Of a stretch of DNA of 64,000 bases, positions 23,932-31,540 are shown one piece after another (the stretch's first letter is position 1; each line of letters starts with the position of its first letter). Below the pieces are notes generated by a model that was not told where the DNA came from, made no database searches, and saw only the letters and a program-made list of their open reading frames with translations. The DNA lies in NCBI RefSeq assembly GCF_001895085.1, contig NZ_BDFD01000013.1, forward strand, positions 1 through 64,000, in the 5' to 3' direction. The translations under genes were made by a program, and so were the position numbers. The stretch is from Mariprofundus micogutta (GTDB lineage: Bacteria > Pseudomonadota > Zetaproteobacteria > Mariprofundales > Mariprofundaceae).

Positions 23932-24657
23932 ATGCGCAGTTATATAATGAGCATGCTGATGTTGAGCAGCCTTGTTCTTTATCCTCAGATTTCGTGGGCT
24001 AAAAAAGTGTATTCACCGCATGCAGAGCAAGGTGAGATGGCATTAGAGACACAGACCGATGTTTATTTTGATCCTGACCCGGCCAGGGATGGGAAAGTTC
24101 GCCAACAGTTTGAATTGGAGTACGCTTTTTTCGATTGGTGGAAAACCGGTGTATACGCTGTATATGAAAAGCCTGCTAACAGGTCGAGCTATGATTACAC
24201 GGCTACGAAATGGGAGAACATGTTTGTTCTTCCTGAATTGTCTGGGCTGCCTGTTCGCTGGGGAGTGTATGGCGAATATATTTGGGCTGCCCCCTCCACA
24301 AGAGCAGCCGATGCAGTTGAAGGTAAACTGCTCGTTGAAACGGAACTTAGCGACTGGAAACATACGCTTAATCTGACATTGAAACAGGTTCTTGCATCGA
24401 CTGCTCCATCGGCCAACTTCAGTTATGCGTGGCGATCCAGAGTGAAAGTGTCAGGTATTGACTTGGCTTTAGAGGCATACGGTTCGGCAGGCCCTTTTGA
24501 CCAGTTTCTTCCACTGGCTAGTCAAAGCCATCTGATAGGCCCGGTGGTTTCATTTGAACCTCTGGAGCATGTTGAACTGGAAGCCGGCTGGTTGATGGAT
24601 GTTAATGCAGGCCCAGGTTACGGTGACTTGAAAATTAATATGGAATTAGAGTTTTGA
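23932..24657 (+). CDS. Putative outer-membrane beta-barrel protein under sigma-54 control
   Basis: The 241-residue protein has a signal peptide ending ISWA-KKVY (about residue 22). Alternating amphipathic strands rich in aromatic residues follow (FDWWKTGVYAVYEKP, RWGVYGEYIW, NFSYAWRSRVKV), and the C-terminus ends in Phe (INMELEF). These are signs of a small outer-membrane barrel. No family is recognised with confidence. TAGGAG precedes ATG 23932. It is the probable target of the adjacent two-component system, so it is likely an envelope response to a metal or other signal. Confidence 0.65.
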   Translation: MRSYIMSMLMLSSLVLYPQISWAKKVYSPHAEQGEMALETQTDVYFDPDPARDGKVRQQFELEYAFFDWWKTGVYAVYEKPANRSSYDYTATKWENMFVLPELSGLPVRWGVYGEYIWAAPSTRAADAVEGKLLVETELSDWKHTLNLTLKQVLASTAPSANFSYAWRSRVKVSGIDLALEAYGSAGPFDQFLPLASQSHLIGPVVSFEPLEHVELEAGWLMDVNAGPGYGDLKINMELEF

Positions 24658-24723
24658 TCACTGGGGTGTTGCTGTGATACTAAATCAACACAAGCCTCGA
24701 ATTTCCTTTGAACACCTGAGGCT

Positions 24724-25140
24724 ATGTTTTGCTTGGATGTTATCGTGATAAATAAGCATATTCGGATCGCCACTCACCGGTCGCCTTTGGCTCTTATGTA
24801 CACCGACAAAGTTGTTTCGGATATCAAACGACTGCATCCGTATATAAGCATAGAGTTGGTTAAGGTTGCTACCAAAGGCGATCAATTTTACTTTGAGCCG
24901 CCACCGGAATGGGGTGGTAAGAGTCTGTATGGCAGTGATGTTGATCAGACTCTGTTGGATAGGCGGGCAGATATTGCTGTGCATGTGATAGAGGAGCGTC
25001 CGCGAGCGAGTACAAATTGGCCCAGGGGATGGCTATCTGCTTTATCATACCCTTATGGGAATGATAGCTTCTGTTTTATTACAGATTTGAGAAAGATTCC
25101 TGAGTTGCTCTTTTCAATATCCAAAAGCCGTTCAGATTAA
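24724..25140 (+). CDS. Stand-alone hydroxymethylbilane synthase domain-1-like protein
   Basis: The 138-residue product matches the first third of HemC: IRIATHRSPLALMYTDKV, then ELVKVATKGDQF, GGKSLYG, and LLDRRADIAVHVIEERP. In full HemC these regions are RIATR.SPLALWQA, TKGD, GGKGLF and RADIAVHSMKDVP. It stops where domain 1 would cross to domain 2, so the dipyrromethane-cofactor Cys and most of the active site are missing. It cannot make hydroxymethylbilane. It is either a 3'-truncated remnant or a reused periplasmic-binding-like domain. ATG 24724 has TGAGG close upstream. A GTG at 24745 is an alternative start. Confidence 0.75.
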   Translation: MFCLDVIVINKHIRIATHRSPLALMYTDKVVSDIKRLHPYISIELVKVATKGDQFYFEPPPEWGGKSLYGSDVDQTLLDRRADIAVHVIEERPRASTNWPRGWLSALSYPYGNDSFCFITDLRKIPELLFSISKSRSD

Positions 25141-25565
25141 TCGATCACACATATCTCTCTTCTTAACTCCTTTTCTGCAGTTGTACTGCTGATGCATGGT
25201 GAATGTATGGCCATTTTGCGTGTGCGTGTGTGGTTAAGTAAACCAGCCATCTGAAAGGTCAAAGTGACCAGCACCATGAAAATAATTATGAAACCATAAG
25301 GGTATGATTGTTACATCAGCGGGATTGTCATTTCTAATGCAATATCGATTCTCGAAAATGGGACAGAGTGATATGCATATTCTCGATTATGGGAACCTTA
25401 TTACCTAGGGTTGCCAAAGGATTTCTTGTTAACTCACTGAAATATAAAGAAAATATATTAATATTCAGTGAATACATTTTACTTTGATGTATTGGCAACA
25501 ACCTTTCTCTCATTTAAACCAGATCAACACTAGGTTGATATGGAAATCTAATGGAGGATGATTTT
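25141..25565. promoter_or_regulatory. Intergenic region with two dyads before the porin-cytochrome
   Basis: About 425 AT-rich bases without a gene. Two inverted repeats stand out. TCACTGAA(A)TAT pairs with ATATTCAGTGA (25434-25445 with 25461-25471, one bulge). ATCAAC-ACTAG-GTTGAT (25523-25539) lies 27 bases before the ATG of the next gene. Both could be operators. A TTGGCAAC-type element at 25492 has the GG but not the -12 GC of a sigma-54 promoter. Confidence 0.45.
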
Positions 25566-26981
25566 ATGAGAAAACTACTGATGGCCTTGGCTGTCAGCTC
25601 TTTTAGTCTTGTGGGTACTCTCACGTTCTGGGCTGATGATGCTGATGCAATTCCGGTCTTTGCACGAAAATACGGCATGTCTTGCAACTCGTGTCACACA
25701 ATGTTTCCCAAGCTGAGCAAAATGGGAGTGGCATTCAGGGAGCGCGGCTTCCGCTTTGCCGAAGGCAAGGATGATCTAGATAGTCAGGATGACCGAGGTA
25801 AGAATTTTGATACAGATGATTCTCCTGCAGCAGTATTTGCTGCGAACTTTCCGTTTACAGTAAGAACTCAGATATTGTACAGCGGTTCCGGACCCATTGC
25901 TGATGTAAATGACCAACCTGTTATGCCCGGACACCGTATAGGCATGCTTGATGGCTCTCTCACTCAGGATGCGACAGGTAAATGGTCATCCAACAATAAG
26001 GTTGGTTTTGGTGAATTTGGGCTAATTTCATCCGGTTCGTATGACAATTTTTCTTGGTGGATGGATGCCAATTTGAATGGTATTGCGATGGCTGAAGGCG
26101 TGTACTTCGTAGATGATCTATTCAAGGTGAGGGTTGGTCGTGTGCAGAATAATGTGGGATACGGCATGACTATGATGTCTCGCAGACCACTTGGTTTTGG
26201 TTCAATAGATGCTGCGCAAATGGCCGGAGGCTCTATGCTGATGATGGGTGATGGTATCTCTATCCATGGCACGACCAATGGTGATTCTGGCGTGGGTACA
26301 CTGTATAACTTCTCCGCTTTCACTTATGGCAAAAACGGCGATGCTGATGGATTGGGCAATGCAATCAATGCCAGTTTGGCAGGTAAGCAGTCTGGGGCAA
26401 TTTACGGAAGAATTGCCCAGGAAATCATGGATAATTATGTAATTGGTGTCTATGGGTATCAGGCCAAGAACTGGGTTAGCGATGCCATGGGCGGTGAAGC
26501 CGCAATGTATATGAATATGGGTGGTGCTGCAGGTGTGGGTGGTGCAGCAAACTCCATGCAATTTACTGATGTGACCCGTTATGGTGTGGACTTTGCGCTA
26601 AATTATGGTGAGCCACTGCAGCTTTATGGTGGATTTACTTTTGGCAAAAATACCAACCCGGTAACTAAGCAGAAACTCGATGTGCGCGGATTTACCGTTG
26701 CAGGTGAATGGTTGATTCAGGACGGCATTATGCTGGGTGCAAAGTGGGACTATAGTCGCACTGATCTGCAGATGCTTGGAAATACAAAGGTTCGTCCAAA
26801 GGCAACCCAGAATATTACCTTATTTGGTCTTTATCAGGTGGCCCAGAATGTGCAGGCATTTCTCAGCTATACCAATAGCAAAAATCTTGTGACGGGTATG
26901 GGTGCAATGGCTGGTAACACAGTGGTTTTCCAGCAAAACAGCCTAAATACCGCGATTGCAGGTATTGATATAGCTCTATAA
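25566..26981 (+). CDS. Fused monoheme cytochrome-porin (Cyc2-like architecture)
   Basis: The 471-residue protein has a signal peptide, then IPVFARKYGMSCNSCHTMFPKL with one heme motif CNSCH (Cys40, Cys43, His44). About 400 residues of alternating strands with an outer-membrane-type C-terminus (IAGIDIAL) follow. A single N-terminal heme in front of a beta-barrel is the Cyc2 plan (FAR...C..CH..FP.L...G..F...G). Cyc2 takes electrons from extracellular Fe(II). GGAGG precedes ATG 25566. The substrate is unknown here. It could be a Cyc2 relative or a separate porin-cytochrome family tied to metal redox. Confidence 0.7.
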   Translation: MRKLLMALAVSSFSLVGTLTFWADDADAIPVFARKYGMSCNSCHTMFPKLSKMGVAFRERGFRFAEGKDDLDSQDDRGKNFDTDDSPAAVFAANFPFTVRTQILYSGSGPIADVNDQPVMPGHRIGMLDGSLTQDATGKWSSNNKVGFGEFGLISSGSYDNFSWWMDANLNGIAMAEGVYFVDDLFKVRVGRVQNNVGYGMTMMSRRPLGFGSIDAAQMAGGSMLMMGDGISIHGTTNGDSGVGTLYNFSAFTYGKNGDADGLGNAINASLAGKQSGAIYGRIAQEIMDNYVIGVYGYQAKNWVSDAMGGEAAMYMNMGGAAGVGGAANSMQFTDVTRYGVDFALNYGEPLQLYGGFTFGKNTNPVTKQKLDVRGFTVAGEWLIQDGIMLGAKWDYSRTDLQMLGNTKVRPKATQNITLFGLYQVAQNVQAFLSYTNSKNLVTGMGAMAGNTVVFQQNSLNTAIAGIDIAL

Positions 26982-26992
26982 GCCTAGTGAGA

Positions 26993-27011
26993 GGCCGGAA
27001 ATTCTCCGGCC
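26993..27011 (+). terminator. GC-rich hairpin after the porin-cytochrome gene
   Basis: GGCCGGA and TCCGGCC form a perfect 7-bp stem around AATTC, 12 bases after the stop. No T-run follows, so termination may be partial, or the hairpin may stabilise the message. Confidence 0.55.
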
Positions 27012-27073
27012 GTCATCCTCAGACTCCGGTCTCTTGCTAACCATTTTTATGATGTTTTTAAATTGGAGACAAT

Positions 27074-27781
27074 ATGAACGAAAGCATTTTGGGCACTATT
27101 CAGCCGATACGGCATGGGTTGTTTATGGCGGTTTTGGCCCTTTTGTTCGGAGCACTTTGGGCAGCTTATATGGCTACGCATCATGAGCAGTTGCATGGTG
27201 CATTCGAAGCACAGGTAGAAAAAAAACAACAGGCTGAAATGAAGCATCTGATGGAAGGAATGGATATGGAAACCATGAGTATGGACCATAGCCATTCGGC
27301 AGGGACAGCTGTCGGTCATCATCAGGCAGTCACGCCAGATTATTTTAGTGATGGCCATGATGATGCTTCGGGTCATGAGGCAGGCGCTCAGCACTCCCAC
27401 TCCGGCTCGTTAGCAAAAGATGCTATGCAGCGACTTCTGCGTGGACATATACATTTCATGGGTATTGGTGTTCTGGCAGCAGTATTGTTGTTAATCACTG
27501 CATTCACGTCTTTGAAAAACTGTTGGAAATATGTGCTCGGTTTCACATTTGGCATTGGTGCACTGGCATACCCTCCCGCGTGGATATTAATGGGTTTTCG
27601 TACTGTTGAGTTAGGGCCTGAAGCTGCTGAAGCCAGTGTTATGTGGTTGTTTGGGCCTGCTGTAGCTTTGCTTATGGCATCGATGGCCGCCGTGTCCGTC
27701 GTATTGCTACTAGAAACTTTATTTTTACAAAATCGTATACCGATTTTAAAAAACTGCTTTATTGACAGAAAAGGTGGATGA
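27074..27781 (+). CDS. His-rich multi-pass membrane protein, unknown
   Basis: The 235-residue protein has one N-terminal TM (about 14-33). A periplasmic His/Met/Asp-rich loop follows (MEGMDMETMSMDHSHS..., HDDASGHEAGAQHSHS). Three C-terminal TM segments come next (about 127-145, 152-178, 192-215). The loop is a likely metal-binding region facing the periplasm. GGAG precedes the ATG by 5 bases. No family is recognised. It opens the group of genes around the MerR-type regulator, so a role in metal homeostasis is inferred. Confidence 0.6.
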   Translation: MNESILGTIQPIRHGLFMAVLALLFGALWAAYMATHHEQLHGAFEAQVEKKQQAEMKHLMEGMDMETMSMDHSHSAGTAVGHHQAVTPDYFSDGHDDASGHEAGAQHSHSGSLAKDAMQRLLRGHIHFMGIGVLAAVLLLITAFTSLKNCWKYVLGFTFGIGALAYPPAWILMGFRTVELGPEAAEASVMWLFGPAVALLMASMAAVSVVLLLETLFLQNRIPILKNCFIDRKGG

Positions 27782-27811
27782 ATAGCGACTGTTGTTAAGA
27801 AGGTTGAATAA

Positions 27812-28066
27812 ATGAGAAAGGTGGTCATGACTGTAAAGGGAATGGATAGCCCCGAGTGGCAAGGGGTTGCCGAACAATGTCTTTCAGTGATTGATGGTGT
27901 AATCAATGTAAAAGCCACCCCTAAGTCTGGTGAAATTCTAATAATTGTAGATCATGGCTTTAGTTTAATACGTATTTTTAAAGAACTGAGGAACCTTGGA
28001 CTTTCTTTCGCAGGACGCTTGAGGTCTTCTGAGATAGCCCACGTTGAAAATTGTAAGAGTCGATAA
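27812..28066 (+). CDS. HMA-like domain protein lacking the metal-binding cysteines
   Basis: The 84-residue protein has the length and strand/helix pattern of a heavy-metal-associated domain (VVMTVKGM..., VIDGVINVKATPKSGEILIIV, IFKELRNLGL). The GMxCxxC loop reads GMDSPEW, so both cysteines are gone. It may have lost metal binding or act as an interaction domain. It overlaps the MerR-type gene by one base, so the two are co-expressed and may work together. Confidence 0.6.
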   Translation: MRKVVMTVKGMDSPEWQGVAEQCLSVIDGVINVKATPKSGEILIIVDHGFSLIRIFKELRNLGLSFAGRLRSSEIAHVENCKSR

Positions 28067-28479
28067 TGTTAACTGTTGGAGATTTGGCAAAACGCTGTAA
28101 CGTTACATCTGAAACTGTGCGCTACTATGCACGAAAGGGTTTATTGCAGCCGACACAATGCTCTGCAATTGGGTACAAATTATTTGGCACTTCAGACATA
28201 CAAAGGCTTCGTTTTATCAGGCGGGCAAAACTATTGGGGTTCTCGCTTGCTGAAATTGGTCAAATAATTCAACACAGCACCAAGGGGGAGTCTCCATGTC
28301 CTCTTGTTCGTTCATACATTCAGCAAAAGGTTAAAGATAATCGACAAAAATTAGAGGAGATGAGCGCACTGCAGCAACGCATGGAGAGTGCAATAGCACA
28401 ATGGGAGGCTATGCAGGATGGAATTCCTGATGGTCACTCTATTTGCAACTTGATTGAGAAATTTGCTGATGAGGCTTGA
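28066..28479 (+). CDS. MerR-family metal-responsive regulator
   Basis: The 137-residue regulator has an N-terminal MerR winged HTH (LTVGDLAKRCNVTSETVRYYARKGLL), then LRFIRRAKLLGFSLAEIGQII and a dimerisation helix. Cysteines in ESPCPLVRS and HSICNLIE are candidates for the metal site, placing it with ZntR/CadR/MerR-like metal sensors. The metal itself is not readable. Its stop codon lies inside the -35 box of the downstream promoter, which carries a MerR-type dyad and a 19-bp spacer. It is therefore the likely activator of the genes from 28539 onward. Confidence 0.9.
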   Translation: MLTVGDLAKRCNVTSETVRYYARKGLLQPTQCSAIGYKLFGTSDIQRLRFIRRAKLLGFSLAEIGQIIQHSTKGESPCPLVRSYIQQKVKDNRQKLEEMSALQQRMESAIAQWEAMQDGIPDGHSICNLIEKFADEA

Positions 28480-28506
28480 CCTGTGTGTAGCACATAGGTT
28501 TATCCT
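28476..28506 (+). promoter_or_regulatory. MerR-type promoter with 19-bp spacer and dyad operator
   Basis: TTGACC (28476-28481) and TATCCT (28501-28506) are 19 bases apart, the overlong spacing that MerR-family activators correct. The spacer holds ACCTGTGTG-TAG-CACATAGGT (28479-28499), an inverted repeat with one mismatch per arm. It drives the gene at 28539 and probably the whole following operon. Confidence 0.8.
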
Positions 28507-28538
28507 TCAACTAGGTAATCAGCAGACAGGAGGTTGCC

Positions 28539-29009
28539 ATGTTTAAAAACCTAATATCCATTGGCTTGATAATAATTGGCGGTATTACCGTCGTATTGTT
28601 TATTTCGACTCACCTTGCCATGGCCGCTGATTCAGAGCGCCATAAACGAGTCAATGGTATGGATGTCTACCTTGGAGTGATTCCTTCACAACTTATATCT
28701 AGAAACCATTCCAATATGCATGCCCCGAGAGCTTTGGGCTACCATGAATACCATGTGATAGTTGCGTTGTTTGATAGTAAAACCGGCAGCCGGATTACAG
28801 ATGCAACTGTGAGGGTGAACCTCCCAGCTTCCGCACTAACCGAAACGAGCGAGGTTCTGGAGATTATGCAAACAAATGGTGTTATCAGTTATGGTAATTT
28901 CTTCCGAATGACTGTACCAGGCAAGTACAGAATAAAAGTAATGATTGAGCGACCAGAAATGAATGGAACAGATACAGTGTACTTTATCTATCAGAGGCCT
29001 AGAGACTAA
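28539..29009 (+). CDS. Membrane-anchored periplasmic protein, unknown (paralogue of 29551 N-domain)
   Basis: The 156-residue protein has a signal anchor (about 5-30, ending LAMAAD). A beta-rich domain follows: HKRVNGMDVYLGVIPSQLI...HVIVALFDSKTGSRITDATVRV...YGNFFRMTVPGKYRIKV. The same domain forms the N-terminal half of the fusion protein at 29551 (VYGVDVYISIQPGELV...VTLFDENSGNRITDAEI). Loose resemblance to FixH/YtkA-like or Ig-like envelope domains suggests metal or ligand binding. It is the first gene after the MerR-type promoter. Confidence 0.6.
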   Translation: MFKNLISIGLIIIGGITVVLFISTHLAMAADSERHKRVNGMDVYLGVIPSQLISRNHSNMHAPRALGYHEYHVIVALFDSKTGSRITDATVRVNLPASALTETSEVLEIMQTNGVISYGNFFRMTVPGKYRIKVMIERPEMNGTDTVYFIYQRPRD

Positions 29010-29043
29010 TGAAAGAACTATAGATAAAAGAGGTTAGGTTTAA

Positions 29044-29538
29044 ATGAATGTTCGCATGGTAGTGAAGACATGCCCGGTATGTGGCATGAATGTGGGGCAA
29101 GATAAGTGGGCTCTCAAGCACACAGGTATTGAATATCTTTTTTGCTCCAGCCAGTGCCGGGATAACTTTATTGAGCGCCCGCTACTCTATACGGGTGAGA
29201 AAGTGATTCATTCACATGAAAGATTGATTCGGCGAAAATTTAATCTTGTAGGTCCTCTTACCTCATCTCAATTGGGCGTTGTTCGTGAAGAGCTATGCAA
29301 AATGATGGGTGTAAAGGAAGTGAATACTAAAGGGCGACAGGTCATGCTGACCTACGATCTATTTCAGTGTACCGCTAAACAGGTCGAAGAAGGCTTGAGA
29401 CAGGCTGGCGTCCAACTTGGAGAGGGGTGGGCAGACAAATTTAAGCGGGGCTGGATGAGATATACTGAGGAAAATGAGTTAGATAACTTGCTTGAGCAAC
29501 CGAAAGCCTGCTGTAACAGGTCGCCCAAAAAGAGTTAA
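29044..29538 (+). CDS. YHS domain fused to a cysteine-less HMA-like domain
   Basis: The 164-residue cytoplasmic protein starts with a YHS/TRASH domain: CPVCGMNVGQ then YLFCSSQCRDNFIERPLLY (about 9-55). An HMA-like fold follows (about 60-130: RRKFNLVGPLTSSQLGVVREELCK...VNTKGRQVMLTYDL) without CxxC. The tail has CC (KACCNRSP). It may sense or hand over a soft metal. The HMA-like part parallels the 84-residue protein at 27812, and the YHS part parallels those at 30690 and 31338. Confidence 0.65.
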   Translation: MNVRMVVKTCPVCGMNVGQDKWALKHTGIEYLFCSSQCRDNFIERPLLYTGEKVIHSHERLIRRKFNLVGPLTSSQLGVVREELCKMMGVKEVNTKGRQVMLTYDLFQCTAKQVEEGLRQAGVQLGEGWADKFKRGWMRYTEENELDNLLEQPKACCNRSPKKS

Positions 29539-29550
29539 GGAAGAGTAATT

Positions 29551-30702
29551 ATGATGGTTCGCGCCCTTATTCGACTAATCACTCTCGTTGTGTTTTTTTC
29601 GGTGACGCAGGCATGGGCAAATGATTCTCCGAGACACAGGTTGGTTTATGGTGTTGATGTTTATATCAGCATCCAACCTGGTGAACTGGTGAGTCAGAGT
29701 TTGGCCAATATTCATAGTGCTATTCCATATGAGCGAAGCTTTCATTTGGCTGTGACCCTCTTTGATGAAAACAGCGGTAATCGCATCACAGATGCAGAGA
29801 TTATTGCATCACTAAATGGACCAGTTGAGATAGAAAGCAAAGAACTCGATATTATGTCTGTTGGGGATACGTCTTCCTATGGCAGCTTTTTCATGTTGCC
29901 AAAACCTGGGAAATTCAGCCTCAACCTGATCATATCGCTAGCCGACAGAGCCGATGCCATCAACACATCATTTGAATTGGACTTTATCGACGCTGATGAA
30001 AGTAAAAGTCACTCATTAGAATTTTTGGAAGGCAGTGAGAAAAACCTCGGCCATTCTTATGACTACGGGTCTTGGTCATTTGTGGTCATCAATTCAGCAG
30101 TAATCCTAATATTCGCATTCAGTTTTTATCATCCGAAGACAAAACGAGACTGGCGCTCATTCGGCGCGTTTTCCGCCTTTGTTATTGCTCTTTTCACAGA
30201 AATGTATGGCTTCCCACTAACGATCTATCTGCTTTCGGGCTGGTTAACCAGCAACTTCCCCAATGTGGATATTTTCTCGCATCATGCCGGGCATTTGTGG
30301 TGGGTTGCATTCGGAGGGGACACGAATCCGCATTCGGACCCATTTCATATACTAAGCAATATTCTGATCTTTGGAGGCTTGGCGCTGTTGTATGTCGCAT
30401 GGCGTGTTTTGCATAAGGCTCAGCAACTTGGTCAAGTAGCCAGTAGTGGAATTTATGCATATATCAGGCACCCGCAATATGTTGGATTCATAATCATTAT
30501 GACCGGATTTCTGCTGCAGTGGCCGACGCTACCCACGTTAGTGATGTTTCCGATTCTAATATGGATGTATGTGCGCCTGGCACACAGAGAGGAGCAGGAA
30601 TCATTGCGCCTGTTTGGTGATGCGTATCGAGACTATGCGCAGTCAGTACCGGGATTCATTCCGGGGTTACCCAGGATAGGAGGTAAATCATGGAAGGATT
30701 AG
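29551..30702 (+). CDS. Fusion of a periplasmic domain with an ICMT/PEMT-like membrane methyltransferase
   Basis: The 383-residue protein has a signal peptide (ends QAWA, about 25) and the periplasmic domain shared with 28539 (about 28-150). Five or so TM segments follow (from about residue 175). The membrane part ends in the methyltransferase signature SSGIYAYIRHPQYVGFIIIM...LAHREEQESLRLFGDAYRDYA. That is the isoprenylcysteine/phospholipid methyltransferase superfamily pattern (GxYxxxRHPxY, EE, Y). It presumably methylates a lipid or membrane substrate with SAM. The gene at 36354 encodes the same membrane part without the periplasmic domain. Confidence 0.75.
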   Translation: MMVRALIRLITLVVFFSVTQAWANDSPRHRLVYGVDVYISIQPGELVSQSLANIHSAIPYERSFHLAVTLFDENSGNRITDAEIIASLNGPVEIESKELDIMSVGDTSSYGSFFMLPKPGKFSLNLIISLADRADAINTSFELDFIDADESKSHSLEFLEGSEKNLGHSYDYGSWSFVVINSAVILIFAFSFYHPKTKRDWRSFGAFSAFVIALFTEMYGFPLTIYLLSGWLTSNFPNVDIFSHHAGHLWWVAFGGDTNPHSDPFHILSNILIFGGLALLYVAWRVLHKAQQLGQVASSGIYAYIRHPQYVGFIIIMTGFLLQWPTLPTLVMFPILIWMYVRLAHREEQESLRLFGDAYRDYAQSVPGFIPGLPRIGGKSWKD

Positions 30703-31007
30703 GTTTGGAAGGATTAAGCTCATTACTGATATATGCAGGGCTATTTTATCTGGTCATGCGCTATGGGTGCGGCGCACACATGATCCATGGGCACGGTTCG
30801 CATAAGCATGAAGACAATAAAGACGGTGGTGGAATGTTTCTGGACCCAGTGTGCGGCAAAGATGTTCAACCAAATCAGGGCTATGGTGTCATGTATAAGG
30901 GAGATCTATACAGGTTCTGTTCACGCCAGTGTCTGGATCAGTTTGATACCCAGCCATCACTGTTTATTCATAACAACAAACATCAGGAGGAAAGTCATGA
31001 ACAGTAG
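30690..31007 (+). CDS. Membrane-anchored YHS-domain protein
   Basis: The 105-residue protein has one N-terminal TM (about 9-24) and a short His-rich linker (HMIHGHGSHKHED). A YHS domain follows: FLDPVCGKDVQPNQGYGVMYKGDLYRFCSRQCLDQFDTQP. The front part resembles DUF2933-like small membrane proteins. The YHS domain probably binds copper or zinc at the membrane. It overlaps the preceding gene by 13 bases and has GGAGG in front. The next gene's start overlaps its end. Confidence 0.8.
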   Translation: MEGLGLEGLSSLLIYAGLFYLVMRYGCGAHMIHGHGSHKHEDNKDGGGMFLDPVCGKDVQPNQGYGVMYKGDLYRFCSRQCLDQFDTQPSLFIHNNKHQEESHEQ

Positions 31008-31287
31008 AATATCGCTAGCTGCAGTCGGGCACGCGACCAGTATTTTTCTGGCTACAACTTTCACTTTATGTGTGGCTTTTGATCTTTTATTACCGGATCA
31101 CGCAATGTATGAGACATGGCAGAAACTGCTGCCGGGCTTTGAATGGATCAGCTGGAAAAGCTATCTGGTCGGACTGCTAGAAGCTTATGCTTATGGATGG
31201 TATTTCGCCCTGATTTGGGTGCCGTTATACAATGTGTTTGCTAACCGTTATTCAAAATGCTGCTGTCATAGTAAGGGAGATGCATAG
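30997..31287 (+). CDS. Two-TM membrane protein, DUF5676-like
   Basis: The 96-residue protein follows the plan TM1 (VGHATSIFLATTFTLCVAFDLLLP), a short loop (YETWQKLLPGFEWISW) and TM2 (SYLVGLLEAYAYGWYFALIWVPLYNVF), then a CCCH tail. I recognise this pattern as DUF5676, found in copper/heavy-metal islands, from memory. AGGAGG lies 6 bases before ATG 30997, which overlaps the previous gene. No molecular function is known. Confidence 0.7.
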   Translation: MNSRISLAAVGHATSIFLATTFTLCVAFDLLLPDHAMYETWQKLLPGFEWISWKSYLVGLLEAYAYGWYFALIWVPLYNVFANRYSKCCCHSKGDA

Positions 31288-31337
31288 GCAGGACAGGACA
31301 AAAGACAACGCATGAACAAACACCTAAGGAGACAGTG

Positions 31338-31529
31338 ATGAAAACACAACATAAGGAACGAAACTTCAATGATCCAGTTTGCGGTATGGAAGTTAGCCGT
31401 ATGTCTGCCATAGATGAGTTGGTTTATCAGGGAAAGACTAACTACTTTTGTGCAGGTACTTGCCGGCAGGCATTCGAGAAAGAACCTGAGAAGTACCTTC
31501 GGCACCACCGTCAGCACGGGATTAAGTAG
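31338..31529 (+). CDS. YHS-domain protein
   Basis: The 63-residue soluble protein is a YHS domain: [13 protein letters not shown] then TNYFCAGTCRQAFEKEPEKYL. The CxxM...FCxxxC ligands suggest copper or zinc binding, as in CopA N-terminal domains. AAGGAGACAG precedes ATG 31338. A GTG three bases earlier is possible. It is the third YHS protein of this operon and probably a metallochaperone-like shuttle. Confidence 0.8.
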   Translation: MKTQHKERNFNDPVCGMEVSRMSAIDELVYQGKTNYFCAGTCRQAFEKEPEKYLRHHRQHGIK

Positions 31530-31540
31530 CGGGATAACTG

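Noticed and set aside
25487-25504. Sigma-54-like element before the porin-cytochrome (TTGGCAAC...)
   Set aside because: It has the -24 GG, but the -12 position reads TTTCT without the essential GC.
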